From an uncultured Vibrio sp. (GTDB taxonomy: Bacteria > Pseudomonadota > Gammaproteobacteria > Enterobacterales > Vibrionaceae), in contig CANNGN010000001.1 of NCBI GenBank assembly GCA_947504195.1, positions 558,001 through 622,000 on the forward strand: DNA of 64,000 nt. The letters run 5' to 3'. Positions 17,357-26,313 of the stretch are shown here, piece by piece. Numbering within the stretch: the first letter of the stretch is position 1; the number at the start of each line of letters is the position of its first letter. A program made the position numbers and the translations under genes. Under the pieces are notes generated by a model that saw nothing but the letters and a program-made list of their open reading frames with translations, made no database searches and had not been told where the DNA came from.

Positions 17357-18319
17357 TTAACCCTTAACGCCACCGTCAGTTTTTCCGCCCTTCATAAAGC
17401 GAGAAGCAAATAAGAAACACACCACAATTGGAGCAAGTGTCAGCATCGATGCTGCCATAATGCGATCCCAAATGGCATTTTTTGACACGAATAGCTCTTG
17501 TAAAGCTAATGGAAGTGTATGGAACTCCGGGTATTGTTTAAGAAATACCGAGGCAAATAGATATTCATTCCACCCGATAATAAAGCAGTAAATAAATACG
17601 GTTGCTAACATTGGTAGTGATAGCGGTAAAACAACTTTGATGATCGCTTCTTTTCGAGAGCAACCATCCATAATTGCTGCTTCTTCTAGGGCAAATGGAA
17701 TCCCCCTAAAGTAGTTCCCAAGCATGTACATTCCGACAGGTAATGTCTGAACGATGTAAATAAGAAACAAGCAAAATGCGCTTCCCCACATTGTTGAAGC
17801 TAGTCCAATGTTCATTGCCATTTGATACAGAGGAACCATAAGTAATACCCCGCCAACCATATAAACAAAAAGCACTGAGCGCTGAATGACAACCTGCCCT
17901 TTGAAGCGAAGTCGACTGATTGAGTACGCCCCCATCACCGCTAAAAGTAACGAAATGGTGGCAGCGCTCGCTGAGAAAATCACACTGTTCAACATATATT
18001 TCCCAAATGGAAATAGATTATCGTTTGACGTGTATTTAGCGGCAATCGCCTCTTTTTTTGCTTGAGGTAATTTTGGATTCGCGAGAATTTTTTGGATCGC
18101 CGCAGGTATTTCAACTTCTTGTGGTTCAGTTAATCCTAATAGCTCTTCATATGCCTCGAAATTGATTTTCTGAGGAATCAAAGATGGGTTACCCCAATCA
18201 AATTGGTGTTTAAGCGAAGTAGAAAGAATTTGAGCAAATGGCAATAAGCTAAAACTAACCAGTAGCGCCACTGCAATGAAAAAACCAATACGTCCCTTTA
18301 ATGTTCGTTTGCCTAGCAT
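17357..18319 (-). CDS. Sugar ABC importer permease (MalG type)
   Basis: A 320-aa inner-membrane permease with six hydrophobic segments and the EAA loop EEAAIMDGCSRKEAIIKVVLPLS that docks on the ATPase. The periplasmic stretch after the first helix (about 35-120) is longer than the usual MalG loop and rich in Lys, Glu and Ala. It belongs to the CUT1 carbohydrate group. It sits 6 bp downstream of the partner permease and 2 bp upstream of the ATPase gene. Confidence 0.9.
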   Translation of the reverse strand: MLGKRTLKGRIGFFIAVALLVSFSLLPFAQILSTSLKHQFDWGNPSLIPQKINFEAYEELLGLTEPQEVEIPAAIQKILANPKLPQAKKEAIAAKYTSNDNLFPFGKYMLNSVIFSASAATISLLLAVMGAYSISRLRFKGQVVIQRSVLFVYMVGGVLLMVPLYQMAMNIGLASTMWGSAFCLFLIYIVQTLPVGMYMLGNYFRGIPFALEEAAIMDGCSRKEAIIKVVLPLSLPMLATVFIYCFIIGWNEYLFASVFLKQYPEFHTLPLALQELFVSKNAIWDRIMAASMLTLAPIVVCFLFASRFMKGGKTDGGVKG

Positions 18320-18325
18320 AATTAA

Positions 18326-19189
18326 TTACCACTTCATGATTTTTTTAATGTAGAACCAAATAAATACACACAATACGCCAAGTTGAATTACTGACGTTGC
18401 CGCCGCCAACCCTTGGTCAATGACGCCGGTGAACGCTTGGTAATAGGTAAATATTGGGAGTGTTTGAACATTGGGCGCAAGAAGAAATACATCTTCAAAA
18501 CGATTTAAGTTCCAGATCAATCTTAATAAGATTACGGTTGCCAGAACAAAATGAAGTTCAGGTAAGGTAACATGAAAAAAGCGCCCTATCGGGCCATATC
18601 CATCTATAGATGCCGCTTCATATTGATCTCGGGAAATGGACACTAGCTTCGACAAAATTAACATATAGGCAATGGGGGCGTGTTTCCAAATATCGAAAAT
18701 GATCACCACCCACAATGCTGAATCTGGTTGGCCAATAAGATTCGTTCGTTCACTCCAAAGGCTAAACACATCAACCATCAAATAGTTAACGACCCCCGAA
18801 ATTGGATCGAAAAGAAATTGCCAGCCAAAAACAACCGAAATCACTGGAGCAACATACGGTAGCATGATTGCGGCATTAACCAATCCACGTCCTGTGAATG
18901 GCTCTTTTAGCAATAATGCCATCGCCAACCCCAGCAAAGTGGTCCCCACAACAGTACCGAAGAGGTAAAGACTCGTGGTGCCGACTGCAGAATAGTAGTC
19001 AGCATTCGACAGTAATTTGTAATAGTTATCCATCCCAACGAACGTTTTATCACCATTGAGTTGAACGTCGAAAAAACTGAGATAGATGTTGTAAAGCAAT
19101 GGATATAGGATAAGTAAACTAAGTACAACAATAGTCGGTGCAACCAACTTCCAACCGAATCTAGCTTCTGCTCTTTCTAAAGGAGTCAT
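18326..19189 (-). CDS. Sugar ABC importer permease (MalF type)
   Basis: The start at 19189 is preceded by AAGGAAAT; a longer frame lacks a site. The 287-aa protein opens MTPLERAEARFGWKLVAPT, typical of CUT1 MalF-like permeases, and has six hydrophobic segments with the EAA loop EAASIDGYGPIGRFFHVTLPEL near residue 200. It pairs with the MalG-type permease next to it. The binding-protein gene is 64 bp upstream. Confidence 0.9.
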   Translation of the reverse strand: MTPLERAEARFGWKLVAPTIVVLSLLILYPLLYNIYLSFFDVQLNGDKTFVGMDNYYKLLSNADYYSAVGTTSLYLFGTVVGTTLLGLAMALLLKEPFTGRGLVNAAIMLPYVAPVISVVFGWQFLFDPISGVVNYLMVDVFSLWSERTNLIGQPDSALWVVIIFDIWKHAPIAYMLILSKLVSISRDQYEAASIDGYGPIGRFFHVTLPELHFVLATVILLRLIWNLNRFEDVFLLAPNVQTLPIFTYYQAFTGVIDQGLAAATSVIQLGVLCVFIWFYIKKIMKW

Positions 19190-19253
19190 ATTATTTCCTT
19201 GTGAGAAGCAGAGGTTAATCATCACACAACCTCTGCTCTCGACTTACCATGAG

Positions 19254-20609
19254 TTATTCAGCTATGACGAGTTTCATTTGCTCTTCAGCCCAAGATAATG
19301 CTTCCTGGGTCCCTTTATTCTCGATGGTTGTACTGTAAATCATCCGCGGAATGATTTGCTTAGCAAAAATCTCACCTGATTTAGGGAACGCCTTACCATC
19401 TACGACAGAAAAGTTCTTAATATTCTCAAATCCGGCGACAATTTCTTTAATCGATTCTTTACCATATTGAGCAAAGATACCCTTGGGATCCTCTAAGAAT
19501 TCGTCAGTTTCTGCGACATCTCTAAGCATGGGTAAATGACCACCGACTGCCATATGTGAATAGGCAACCACTTGGTCTTTCTCGTTCATATACTCAACAA
19601 ATGACTTTGTCGCCTCAACTTCGGCTTTATCCTCGTTTTTCATGATCGAAAACCCAACTAACGTTCCAAACGAAGATGGCGAGGTTTTTGTAATCGTTGT
19701 GGCTAAGCGAGTATTTTTAGCTAAGTCGGGATCAAAAGCAGCGCCTTTTAGATCGGCAAAATTTTCTGTTCCTAGAGAACTTGCAGCAGCTTCAGCCAAG
19801 GCGATGTCATCAAGGATATACGACGAATAAAAGAACATCGCCAATTTACCTTGAAGGTAATAGTCGCGAGCGCGCCAAGTTTGCGGCCCTGGTGGGTTGT
19901 ATTGGGCTAATTTGGTATAAAAATCTAACGTTTCGGATTGCGCTTTAGAATTAAAGATTAACTCACCTTCGTTGTTAAACAGACCGGCATCATTTGAGAG
20001 CGCAAATTGGGTATAACATTGTTCTGCATAGTTATCCGCTTTTGTTCCAACAAGAATACCGTATTGATTCTCTTTAGGTTTATAAAAATGCTTTGCTGCT
20101 TTCTCTATTGCATCCCACGTTGTTGGAGGCTCAAGTCCCGCTTCTTCAAACCAATCAGCACGATACCAAATTCCCTGCACCCAGCCGCTGTATGGTACAG
20201 AGACGTATTCGTTAATTTTTGGTTCACTAACCAGAGTTAATGCGCCTTTGTAAAAACGATCCGCTCCTAATGCATTAACGACATCAGTATTAGCCTTAGT
20301 ATCCACAATGCCCTCTTCGGCAAATGCCAATGATAAGTTCGAGTCAACTTCGATCAAGTTAGGTAGCGTATTGGATGCGGCCGCAGCAGCAATTTGTTTC
20401 GGCATGTCGTTTTCGTCGACACCAATGATTTTCACATCGATACCAGGATTTAACGCTTCAAATACATCGGCCATAATCTCAATGGTTTGTAACCGGTCTG
20501 ATTGAGTTTGGGTCGTCCAGTATTCCACCGTTGTTGCGTTTGCTAGGCTTGGTAGCGCAAATCCTGCGGTAGCCAATCCAATAGTGAGGGATTTGAGTTT
20601 CAGTTTCAT
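19254..20609 (-). CDS. Sugar ABC importer solute-binding protein
   Basis: A 451-aa periplasmic protein with a signal peptide cut near residue 25 (PSLANA|TTVEYW). It has the family 1 extracellular binding protein layout, with TVEYWTTQTQSD at the mature N-terminus and the hinge segment YSGWVQGIWYRADWFEEAGLEPPTTWDA typical of CUT1 receptors split across two lobes. It captures the substrate, inferred to be glucosylglycerate or a related alpha-glucoside. It lies between the phosphorylase (80 bp upstream) and the permeases. Confidence 0.9.
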   Translation of the reverse strand: MKLKLKSLTIGLATAGFALPSLANATTVEYWTTQTQSDRLQTIEIMADVFEALNPGIDVKIIGVDENDMPKQIAAAAASNTLPNLIEVDSNLSLAFAEEGIVDTKANTDVVNALGADRFYKGALTLVSEPKINEYVSVPYSGWVQGIWYRADWFEEAGLEPPTTWDAIEKAAKHFYKPKENQYGILVGTKADNYAEQCYTQFALSNDAGLFNNEGELIFNSKAQSETLDFYTKLAQYNPPGPQTWRARDYYLQGKLAMFFYSSYILDDIALAEAAASSLGTENFADLKGAAFDPDLAKNTRLATTITKTSPSSFGTLVGFSIMKNEDKAEVEATKSFVEYMNEKDQVVAYSHMAVGGHLPMLRDVAETDEFLEDPKGIFAQYGKESIKEIVAGFENIKNFSVVDGKAFPKSGEIFAKQIIPRMIYSTTIENKGTQEALSWAEEQMKLVIAE

Positions 20610-20689
20610 TTTTATATCCTTATTGATAGGACTGCTTATTTTGTAGGGTGGCTTAATAGAGCAAAGCCGTATGTTACGTTTTACGTTAT

Positions 20690-22393
20690 TTATGATTTAT
20701 TGACCAACCACATGACTTGGTATGGCTCTAAAGACACTTTCCTCTGTACAGACCTATTAGTAATCAGATCTTTTCGCACATCGGGTAAGGCTTCATTAGT
20801 ATCGAATAATACCGACTGGTCACTAATGTTGATTGCAACTAAGATTTCTTCATTTCGTACAAAAGTTATGAGACGAGAATCAACCTTTTCTACGCGCTGA
20901 GATGCAGACGGGGAAAATGCAGGTTGACCACGTCTTAGCGTCAACAATAATTTGAAACGGCTTAACACTTGATGACGTTGGGTTGAGCTATCATCAAGTT
21001 CTGTTTGTAATGTTGAAAGGTTTAATTTTTCACGGTTAATCGCGCGGTTGTAGCCTAAAATATCGAGACCTTTCAGATCATTAGTCGAACCAAGCAAGCT
21101 ATGTATATAAATACCCGGCACTCCTGCCATAGAAATTAGTAACGATTGAGCTGCGATAAAACGATCTAAATTAGTCGTTTCATCAGCGTTGTTATTCCGC
21201 ATTGCATCATAGAAGTTGATGTTTAGTTCATATGGGCTTTGTGAGCCATCACCGTTATTTTTATACGAAACACGCCCACCGTTTTCTTGTACAACCTCCA
21301 CTAAGTGATTAACTTCACTAGGTGCAAGTATTCCTTCGACAGGTCGAACTCCTATTCCATCATGAGACGCTAGAAAATTAAAAAAGGCAGTTTTTTCCGA
21401 GCATGGTTCTAGATTTTGCATCCAGCTTGTTATTTTGTCGCTATTACCAGTCTGAAGTGTATGCAAGGTTAATGGTGGCAATGGAAATTGATACACGAGA
21501 TGCGCTTCATTTTGTCCATTGCCAAAATAACTAATGTTGTCTTTATGCGGTACGTTGGTTTCAGTAATCAATTTAACATGAGGGGCAACGGCGTCCATAA
21601 TCGCTCGCATCGCTTGTACAATCGCGTGAGTCTGTGGCAGATGGATACAAGGCGTGTCGAGCTCCTTCCACATGAACCCAATAGCATCAAGACGTATATA
21701 CGATGCACCCTGCTCAACATAGAAAAGAAGCAATTCAACGATTTTCTCAAACACTTTAGGACAACGATAATTTAGGTCTATCTGATCATCGCTGAATGTT
21801 GTCCAGATGTTTTTTTTGCCATGTGTGGTTTCAAATGGAGTTGAAAGCGGCAGTGCGCGTGGACGAGTAACCGAACTATAATCACGGTCCAAATTCATTT
21901 CGGTAAAGAAGTCACGGTAAGCCATGTCACCATTTAAATACCCTTGAAACCAATCGCTAGATTTCGAAATATGATTGATTACCGCGTCGAACATTAATCC
22001 ATAATGATTTGAAAGTTCGGAAATATGTGACCAATCACCAAGATCAGGGTTAATTTTCCAATAGTCAACGACAGAAAAACCGTCATCAGATGTATAAGGG
22101 AAACAAGGTAAAAGGTGAACAGCCGAAATAATACCTTTCACATTGTGGTTGAGAAACGTGTTTAATGTATGCAGAGGTGGATTTCCGCTTTCATTTATCG
22201 AATCGCCATAAGTTATGAGGATTACGTCACTTTGGTCAACCCACTGCTTCGGGTCATCGATTCCATTGAACCTGCTCATTATTCCTTCTAAGCTTGGGAT
22301 CAATGAGCTCAGTTGTTGGGGTGAATAAACCCCCGCTAATATTTGTTGCAGGTGCTTCGTCACTAACGATGTGTAATTTTCTTCCAATACCAT
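20690..22393 (-). CDS. GH13_18 sugar phosphorylase, probable glucosylglycerate phosphorylase
   Basis: A 567-aa cytoplasmic enzyme when started at the ATG at 22393 (GCGGA upstream); a TTG start 12 codons earlier would lie on the operator. GH13 catalytic residues are visible: nucleophile D236 (YIRLDAIGF), acid/base E278 (LITETNVPHK) and transition-state D345 (FLASHDGIGVRP). Sucrose phosphorylases are about 490 aa and have other residues at these motifs, whereas the longer glucosylglycerate phosphorylases (E. coli YcjM type) share the ETNVPHK and ASHDGIG versions as I recall them. The reaction would be glucosylglycerate + phosphate to glucose-1-phosphate + D-glycerate. The glycerate kinase at the operon's end fits. 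Substrate is inferred. Confidence 0.82.
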   Translation of the reverse strand: MVLEENYTSLVTKHLQQILAGVYSPQQLSSLIPSLEGIMSRFNGIDDPKQWVDQSDVILITYGDSINESGNPPLHTLNTFLNHNVKGIISAVHLLPCFPYTSDDGFSVVDYWKINPDLGDWSHISELSNHYGLMFDAVINHISKSSDWFQGYLNGDMAYRDFFTEMNLDRDYSSVTRPRALPLSTPFETTHGKKNIWTTFSDDQIDLNYRCPKVFEKIVELLLFYVEQGASYIRLDAIGFMWKELDTPCIHLPQTHAIVQAMRAIMDAVAPHVKLITETNVPHKDNISYFGNGQNEAHLVYQFPLPPLTLHTLQTGNSDKITSWMQNLEPCSEKTAFFNFLASHDGIGVRPVEGILAPSEVNHLVEVVQENGGRVSYKNNGDGSQSPYELNINFYDAMRNNNADETTNLDRFIAAQSLLISMAGVPGIYIHSLLGSTNDLKGLDILGYNRAINREKLNLSTLQTELDDSSTQRHQVLSRFKLLLTLRRGQPAFSPSASQRVEKVDSRLITFVRNEEILVAINISDQSVLFDTNEALPDVRKDLITNRSVQRKVSLEPYQVMWLVNKS

Positions 22394-22426
22394 AAATAAA
22401 TCCGCGTAAATAATGTAACTGTCAAC

Positions 22427-22440
22427 CAAAACCGGTTTTG
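22427..22440. promoter_or_regulatory. LacI-type operator, proximal
   Basis: CAAAACCGGTTTTG is a perfect 14-bp palindrome with the central CG typical of LacI-family sites. It begins 34 bp upstream of the phosphorylase ATG, where a bound repressor would block transcription or the 5' leader. Confidence 0.82.
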
Positions 22441-22555
22441 ACTCTATTTATAAAAAAATGAGTCACTTGAACTCACATCATTTATAATTGATTGAAATCA
22501 TATTATATGGTCGATATTAAATTGTTATTGATCAAAGTCTCGTTTTCATATTAAT

Positions 22556-22569
22556 CAAAACCGGTTTTG
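22556..22569. promoter_or_regulatory. LacI-type operator, distal
   Basis: An identical copy of CAAAACCGGTTTTG lies 129 bp (centre to centre) from the proximal site, about 12.3 helical turns. Two such sites around a promoter suit DNA looping by a tetrameric repressor or two independent dimers. Confidence 0.8.
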
Positions 22570-22575
22570 GTTATG

Positions 22576-22591
22576 TGTGATTGATATCTCA
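22576..22591. promoter_or_regulatory. CRP-like binding site
   Basis: TGTGA-N6-TCTCA matches the CRP consensus TGTGA-N6-TCACA in nine of ten positions. It lies 6 bp beyond the distal operator on the far side from the gene, consistent with catabolite activation of a sugar operon. Confidence 0.45.
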
Positions 22592-22904
22592 TTTAACACG
22601 TTTATAGCGTCGGCTAAGAATGTAAACTTTTTAGTCCGACAAAATTATGTTCTCCAAATAAACCATTATTATGAGTCGTTATATGCATTTCGAAGTGCGG
22701 ATTTCAAACACGCTAATTGGTATAGTTTCTCGACTTTGATAACGGTGAAATAAACCCCGTAATTCATACGTGATAATGCTTGTTGACGATTGAAACCTAA
22801 GGAGCATATATGGTTAAATGGCGATTATTAATAAAAGTCATTTTATCGACAATTTGTTAGTTATTTGCTCCCTAGAGATAAGCTAAAGACATGAGTTCAC
22901 GGGT

Positions 22905-23807
22905 ATGATTAGGCTACAAATAGAAGCTAAGAATTTAAAATTAGGCGAAGTTGGTTTTCGACGTTGGTTACTTGTCGGAATATTAATTCTTAGCATCTTA
23001 ATCACCAGTTTTAGCTTGCAGCAGCTTCCCCCTATCGATCGCATTAAAGCATTGAACTTTAGCTTTATCTTTGAATTTATGGGATTATTTGCGCTGTTTA
23101 TTATCTTCTTTACTGTTCAAGTAAGTTCTATCTTAAGTTTTCGTGGACATGCATTACTGAGTTTTGGGCTTTATCTGTGGATACTAGCGACGGTTGTGGA
23201 TATCGGTGACGAATTCTACTTCCAACCCTTATCTCTCTCACTATGGGGAGAAGATGTATTACGGACAATCGGGATGCTAATCAGCACTGCTGGGATCGCG
23301 CGCGCAATTCGAACGGTTTCTATCAGTTATAACCAAGCCAAAAACTTAGCTATGTTTGATGAGTTAACACAGCTCCCAAATCGCCGCTACTTCGCTCAAG
23401 TCCTCAATAACCATGAAGCTGAAAAACTCTCCATCTTACTCGTCGATATCGATCATTTTAAATTGATAAATGATACATATGGCCATCAAGAAGGAGATAA
23501 TGTTTTAAGGGCTTTCGGTCAATCCCTTGCTGAAATGATGTCTAGCAACATTATCGTGAGTCGTATTGGGGGCGAAGAGTTCGCGATTATCATTAACAAT
23601 GATGACAAAAATCAAGTTATGACTCTTGCCAATGCGGTCATGGAAAACATTAAGACGCTCGATATCCAACATGGCAATGGAATTACCGTCAGTATTGGTA
23701 TCGCTATTAAAAAAAGCAATGAGCCGAGCCGAGACGCGATAAAAAGAGCCGATGATGCTCTTTATCACGCGAAGCAAAATGGTAGAAACCGAGTTGAATG
23801 GATATAA
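22905..23807 (+). CDS. Membrane-bound diguanylate cyclase (GGDEF)
   Basis: A 300-aa protein: hydrophobic segments between about 20 and 135 form a small membrane module of no recognised type, followed by a GGDEF domain (about 145-300). Motifs are DELTQLPNRR, DIDHFKLINDTYGHQEGD and the active-site GGEEF (222-226). The RxxD inhibitory site expected six to nine residues before GGEEF is absent (SSNI there), so product inhibition is unlikely. It makes c-di-GMP from two GTP. The gene stands alone; its ATG has only a weak ribosome binding site. Confidence 0.9.
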   Translation: MIRLQIEAKNLKLGEVGFRRWLLVGILILSILITSFSLQQLPPIDRIKALNFSFIFEFMGLFALFIIFFTVQVSSILSFRGHALLSFGLYLWILATVVDIGDEFYFQPLSLSLWGEDVLRTIGMLISTAGIARAIRTVSISYNQAKNLAMFDELTQLPNRRYFAQVLNNHEAEKLSILLVDIDHFKLINDTYGHQEGDNVLRAFGQSLAEMMSSNIIVSRIGGEEFAIIINNDDKNQVMTLANAVMENIKTLDIQHGNGITVSIGIAIKKSNEPSRDAIKRADDALYHAKQNGRNRVEWI

Positions 23808-24063
23808 TTTCTTAACCAGGCTTCTTTGATCTGGATACGTCATATCTACGGTTAGAGCAAAACCAGCGCGCAGAAAACAAAAAGCCAGTTAATCTCCTGA
23901 AATTCATACGATTATAAATCTACTCCCTAAAATGCAATCAACGTAAGCTCCAATATGGGCCCAAATGCCTAGATTCAACGGGTTTTCGTGAGCTGCTCCC
24001 ATGTAATAGACTATTATTTCAATGAAATTAGGTGTTTAGTTTTATTTCGACTACAGTTAACTT

Positions 24064-24600
24064 ATGCGTCAACAACAGTATGAGATTCGAATTACTATGC
24101 AAAATCCAATAATCATTGATATAGAGGCATCCGGGTTTGGTTCAAACAGCTACCCTATAGAGATTGGACTAATTTTAGAAGACAAAACCAAGTATTGTAC
24201 TTTAGTTAGACCTGAGTCGAGTTGGAACTACTGGGACGATTCTGCCGAAGATGTTCACCAATTAACTAGAAAAAAATTGTTCTCCCACGGAAGAACTCCA
24301 GCGGTTGTTGCTCAACAACTCAATACACTACTGAAAGGTAAAACTATTTACTCTGATGGGTGGGTTGTTGATCATCCATGGTTAATCAAGTTATTTGAGG
24401 TCGCCGGAATCGAAATGGAATTTAAACTGTCATCCATTGAATTGATTCTTAAAGAACAACAGGTATATCTGTGGGACGAAACTAAAGTAGAAGTTATCCA
24501 AGATTTGGATATTCGCCGCCATCGTGCTTCTAATGATGCGCACGTTGTTCAAGAAACCTTTTTAAGGACGTACGATCAAATATCTACAATGTCCGCATAA
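24064..24600 (+). CDS. DEDDh 3'-5' exonuclease-like protein
   Basis: A 178-aa protein with the DnaQ-like exonuclease motifs: Exo I DIEASGFG (D and E), Exo II SDGWVVDHPW (D) and Exo III HRASNDAHVV (H and D). All five DEDDh residues are visible. It probably trims single-stranded DNA or RNA ends; the substrate is unknown. An in-frame ATG at 24097, giving a start at MQNPIIIDIEASG, is an alternative and would match the usual short N-terminus; neither start has a strong ribosome binding site. It has no operon partners. Confidence 0.82.
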   Translation: MRQQQYEIRITMQNPIIIDIEASGFGSNSYPIEIGLILEDKTKYCTLVRPESSWNYWDDSAEDVHQLTRKKLFSHGRTPAVVAQQLNTLLKGKTIYSDGWVVDHPWLIKLFEVAGIEMEFKLSSIELILKEQQVYLWDETKVEVIQDLDIRRHRASNDAHVVQETFLRTYDQISTMSA

Positions 24601-24681
24601 ATCATTAGCCGTTATTTGGTTGTTAACGGCTATTTGTCTTGTTGTTACTATCTCACTAATTCTCAATTACTAGCAAAATGC

Positions 24682-24930
24682 CTAGATATAGAATGCTTCT
24701 ACCGTACCTTTTAGCGTTATTAATATAGGCTGTCCACGACGATCCAACGCTTTAGGTGATGGAATCTTTACCCAACCTTCACTAATACAATATTCCTCTA
24801 CGTCATTACGCTGTTTTCCATTCAAACGAATACCGATTTGGTGTTCAAAGCACTCTTCAACAAAATGTGGGCTGCGAGGGTTACCAGAAAGGTGATCGGG
24901 TAGTTCAGGTTTTGAATTTGTGTCAGTCAT
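24682..24930 (-). CDS. DUF3297-family small protein
   Basis: An 82-aa protein with the conserved DUF3297 pattern: KPELPDHLSGNPRSPHF, then IGIRLNGKQRNDVEEYCISEGW and LITLKGTVEAFY at the very end. This family is widespread in proteobacteria and has no assigned function. It has no signal peptide or membrane segment, so it is cytoplasmic. It is a single gene convergent with the exonuclease upstream. Confidence 0.85.
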   Translation of the reverse strand: MTDTNSKPELPDHLSGNPRSPHFVEECFEHQIGIRLNGKQRNDVEEYCISEGWVKIPSPKALDRRGQPILITLKGTVEAFYI

Positions 24931-25166
24931 AGTTTTGATCTGCTTAATGTTAAAAGTGAGTCATTGTAGTCAATGTTGTAGCTTGGCTCAAGCACTCAAC
25001 CCTATTTCCATTTTCTAATTTCAATCGATATTTTAATTTCTGGTTCGAAAATTGCTTATTGTATATAGAGAAAGATAAGCGGAGAGTCATTGCCGTTTAT
25101 AATACTGAACTTATTGGCCTTTATTACCATACATAAGTGATTGACTAAGAGGGAGAGATCACAGCC

Positions 25167-25394
25167 ATGCTAAATGAATTGTTGAGTTCTATGCGACATT
25201 ACGCTTTAGAGCGTACTAATGATGTAAAGCGAGGAGCTTGCTCGGCCAAATTTGCAGCGTCACTGTTTCAATGCTATTCAGACAGCATGATAAATGCGCT
25301 CAGTCTAATTGGTAAAGAAACAGATATTCAAGCGATGAAAGCAGAAGCAAAAGCGTTATATAAATCCATCTACAAAGACAGCAATTTTGCATAA
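25167..25394 (+). CDS. Small hypothetical protein (75 aa)
   Basis: The frame has a plausible start with GAGGGAGAG about 8-16 bp upstream. The product is predicted helical, with two cysteines and a basic, alanine-rich C-terminal half (IQAMKAEAKALYKSIYKD). There is no signal peptide, membrane segment or motif I recognise. The ribosome binding site and amino-acid composition argue for a real gene. An imperfect GTAAC/GTTAC hairpin follows the stop codon without a T tract. Confidence 0.6.
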   Translation: MLNELLSSMRHYALERTNDVKRGACSAKFAASLFQCYSDSMINALSLIGKETDIQAMKAEAKALYKSIYKDSNFA

Positions 25395-25621
25395 GTAACG
25401 GAGTAAAACAGATATCCCTTTGTTACTGATCAACTTTTAACTCCTATTTAAGTCGTGCTCTACAAGGATGTAAGCTCGCACCTTTCAAACAACTATTCGT
25501 TCAAGTATTAAAATCTTAATCAAATCGAAATCGAGTCAAAAGTTCTTGAGAGTTTCGCGCTGCCGCAACAAAGATGAGCAACAGTTTTGCCGCTAACGCA
25601 ATTAAATAGCTTTGATGGAAA

Positions 25622-25649
25622 TAAAAAAAAGGCTAACCCGAGGTTAGCC
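25622..25649 (-). terminator. Rho-independent terminator of the beta-barrel gene
   Basis: GGCTAACC (25631-25638) and GGTTAGCC (25642-25649) form an 8-bp GC-rich stem with a 3-nt loop. On the minus strand it is followed by a run of T (25630 to 25623). It lies 36 bp after the beta-barrel stop codon. Confidence 0.9.
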
Positions 25650-25684
25650 ATTTGACGCTATAAATCGACGCCAATTGTTGTTGC

Positions 25685-26176
25685 TTACAGGAAGTGGAAC
25701 GTACCATTTAACGTGAAGTTCGTCAGTTCTTCATCATCAACGATATAGGTTTGAAGGCTTGCACCAAATGAAATAGGACCTAGGAGAAAGTATTCAGCAC
25801 CAACGCCATACATAATATCAATCCCTTCATCAGCTGACTCATTTGACCCTACTGTGGTTGTCTGATCCCAACGGTGTAGGCCACCTTTCGCATAAATATG
25901 CAACGGGCCAAAATCGATGCTGGGTTTTATTGCGGCATAACCTGAAGTAATTTCAGTCGTTACACCCGAAGCAGTATCCATTTCACCTGAACGAACAATA
26001 CCGGCTTCAATGCCAATAAAAGGAAGAATCCCAGTACCTGCGTGTACCGTGAATGAAGTGCCGTCGCCATCACCTAAACTCGATTGACCGACAGAAGCTC
26101 CAGCATAAACTAAAGAATCTGCGTAAGAGAATGATGAAATGCTAATAAGTGCTGCTGCAATAAGTGCTTTTTTCAT
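25685..26176 (-). CDS. Small outer-membrane beta-barrel protein
   Basis: A 163-aa protein with a signal peptide cut near residue 20 (SISSFSYA|DSLVYAG). The mature part is made of alternating beta strands with glycine- and aromatic-rich turns (YAGASVGQSSLG, YGVGAEYFLLG) and ends in a strand finishing with aromatic Phe (TLNGTFHFL), the usual BAM recognition feature. Size and pattern fit an eight-stranded OmpA/OmpX-like barrel. The function is not evident. It is monocistronic with its own terminator. Confidence 0.8.
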   Translation of the reverse strand: MKKALIAAALISISSFSYADSLVYAGASVGQSSLGDGDGTSFTVHAGTGILPFIGIEAGIVRSGEMDTASGVTTEITSGYAAIKPSIDFGPLHIYAKGGLHRWDQTTTVGSNESADEGIDIMYGVGAEYFLLGPISFGASLQTYIVDDEELTNFTLNGTFHFL

Positions 26177-26313
26177 AATAAACCTTCTATATCTGGTTTA
26201 ACTAAGGTGGCAAACTGATGCCGACCTTGTGTCAAAAAATAGTGCTTTATTCGTAATTAATTTAACTAATGCAAGTAGCATACCTAAACTTAACAATACT
26301 CGATAATTCATCT

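Larger units (their letters stand above)
22394..22904. other. Promoter region between the sugar operon and the diguanylate cyclase gene
   Basis: This 511-bp gene-free stretch holds the two LacI-type operators and the CRP-like site listed separately, all within the first 200 bp. A TATAAT-like hexamer lies on the minus strand at 22502-22507 between the operators, without a well-spaced -35. In the remaining 313 bp (22592-22904) I see only AT-rich sequence that presumably includes the diguanylate cyclase promoter. Confidence 0.5.
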
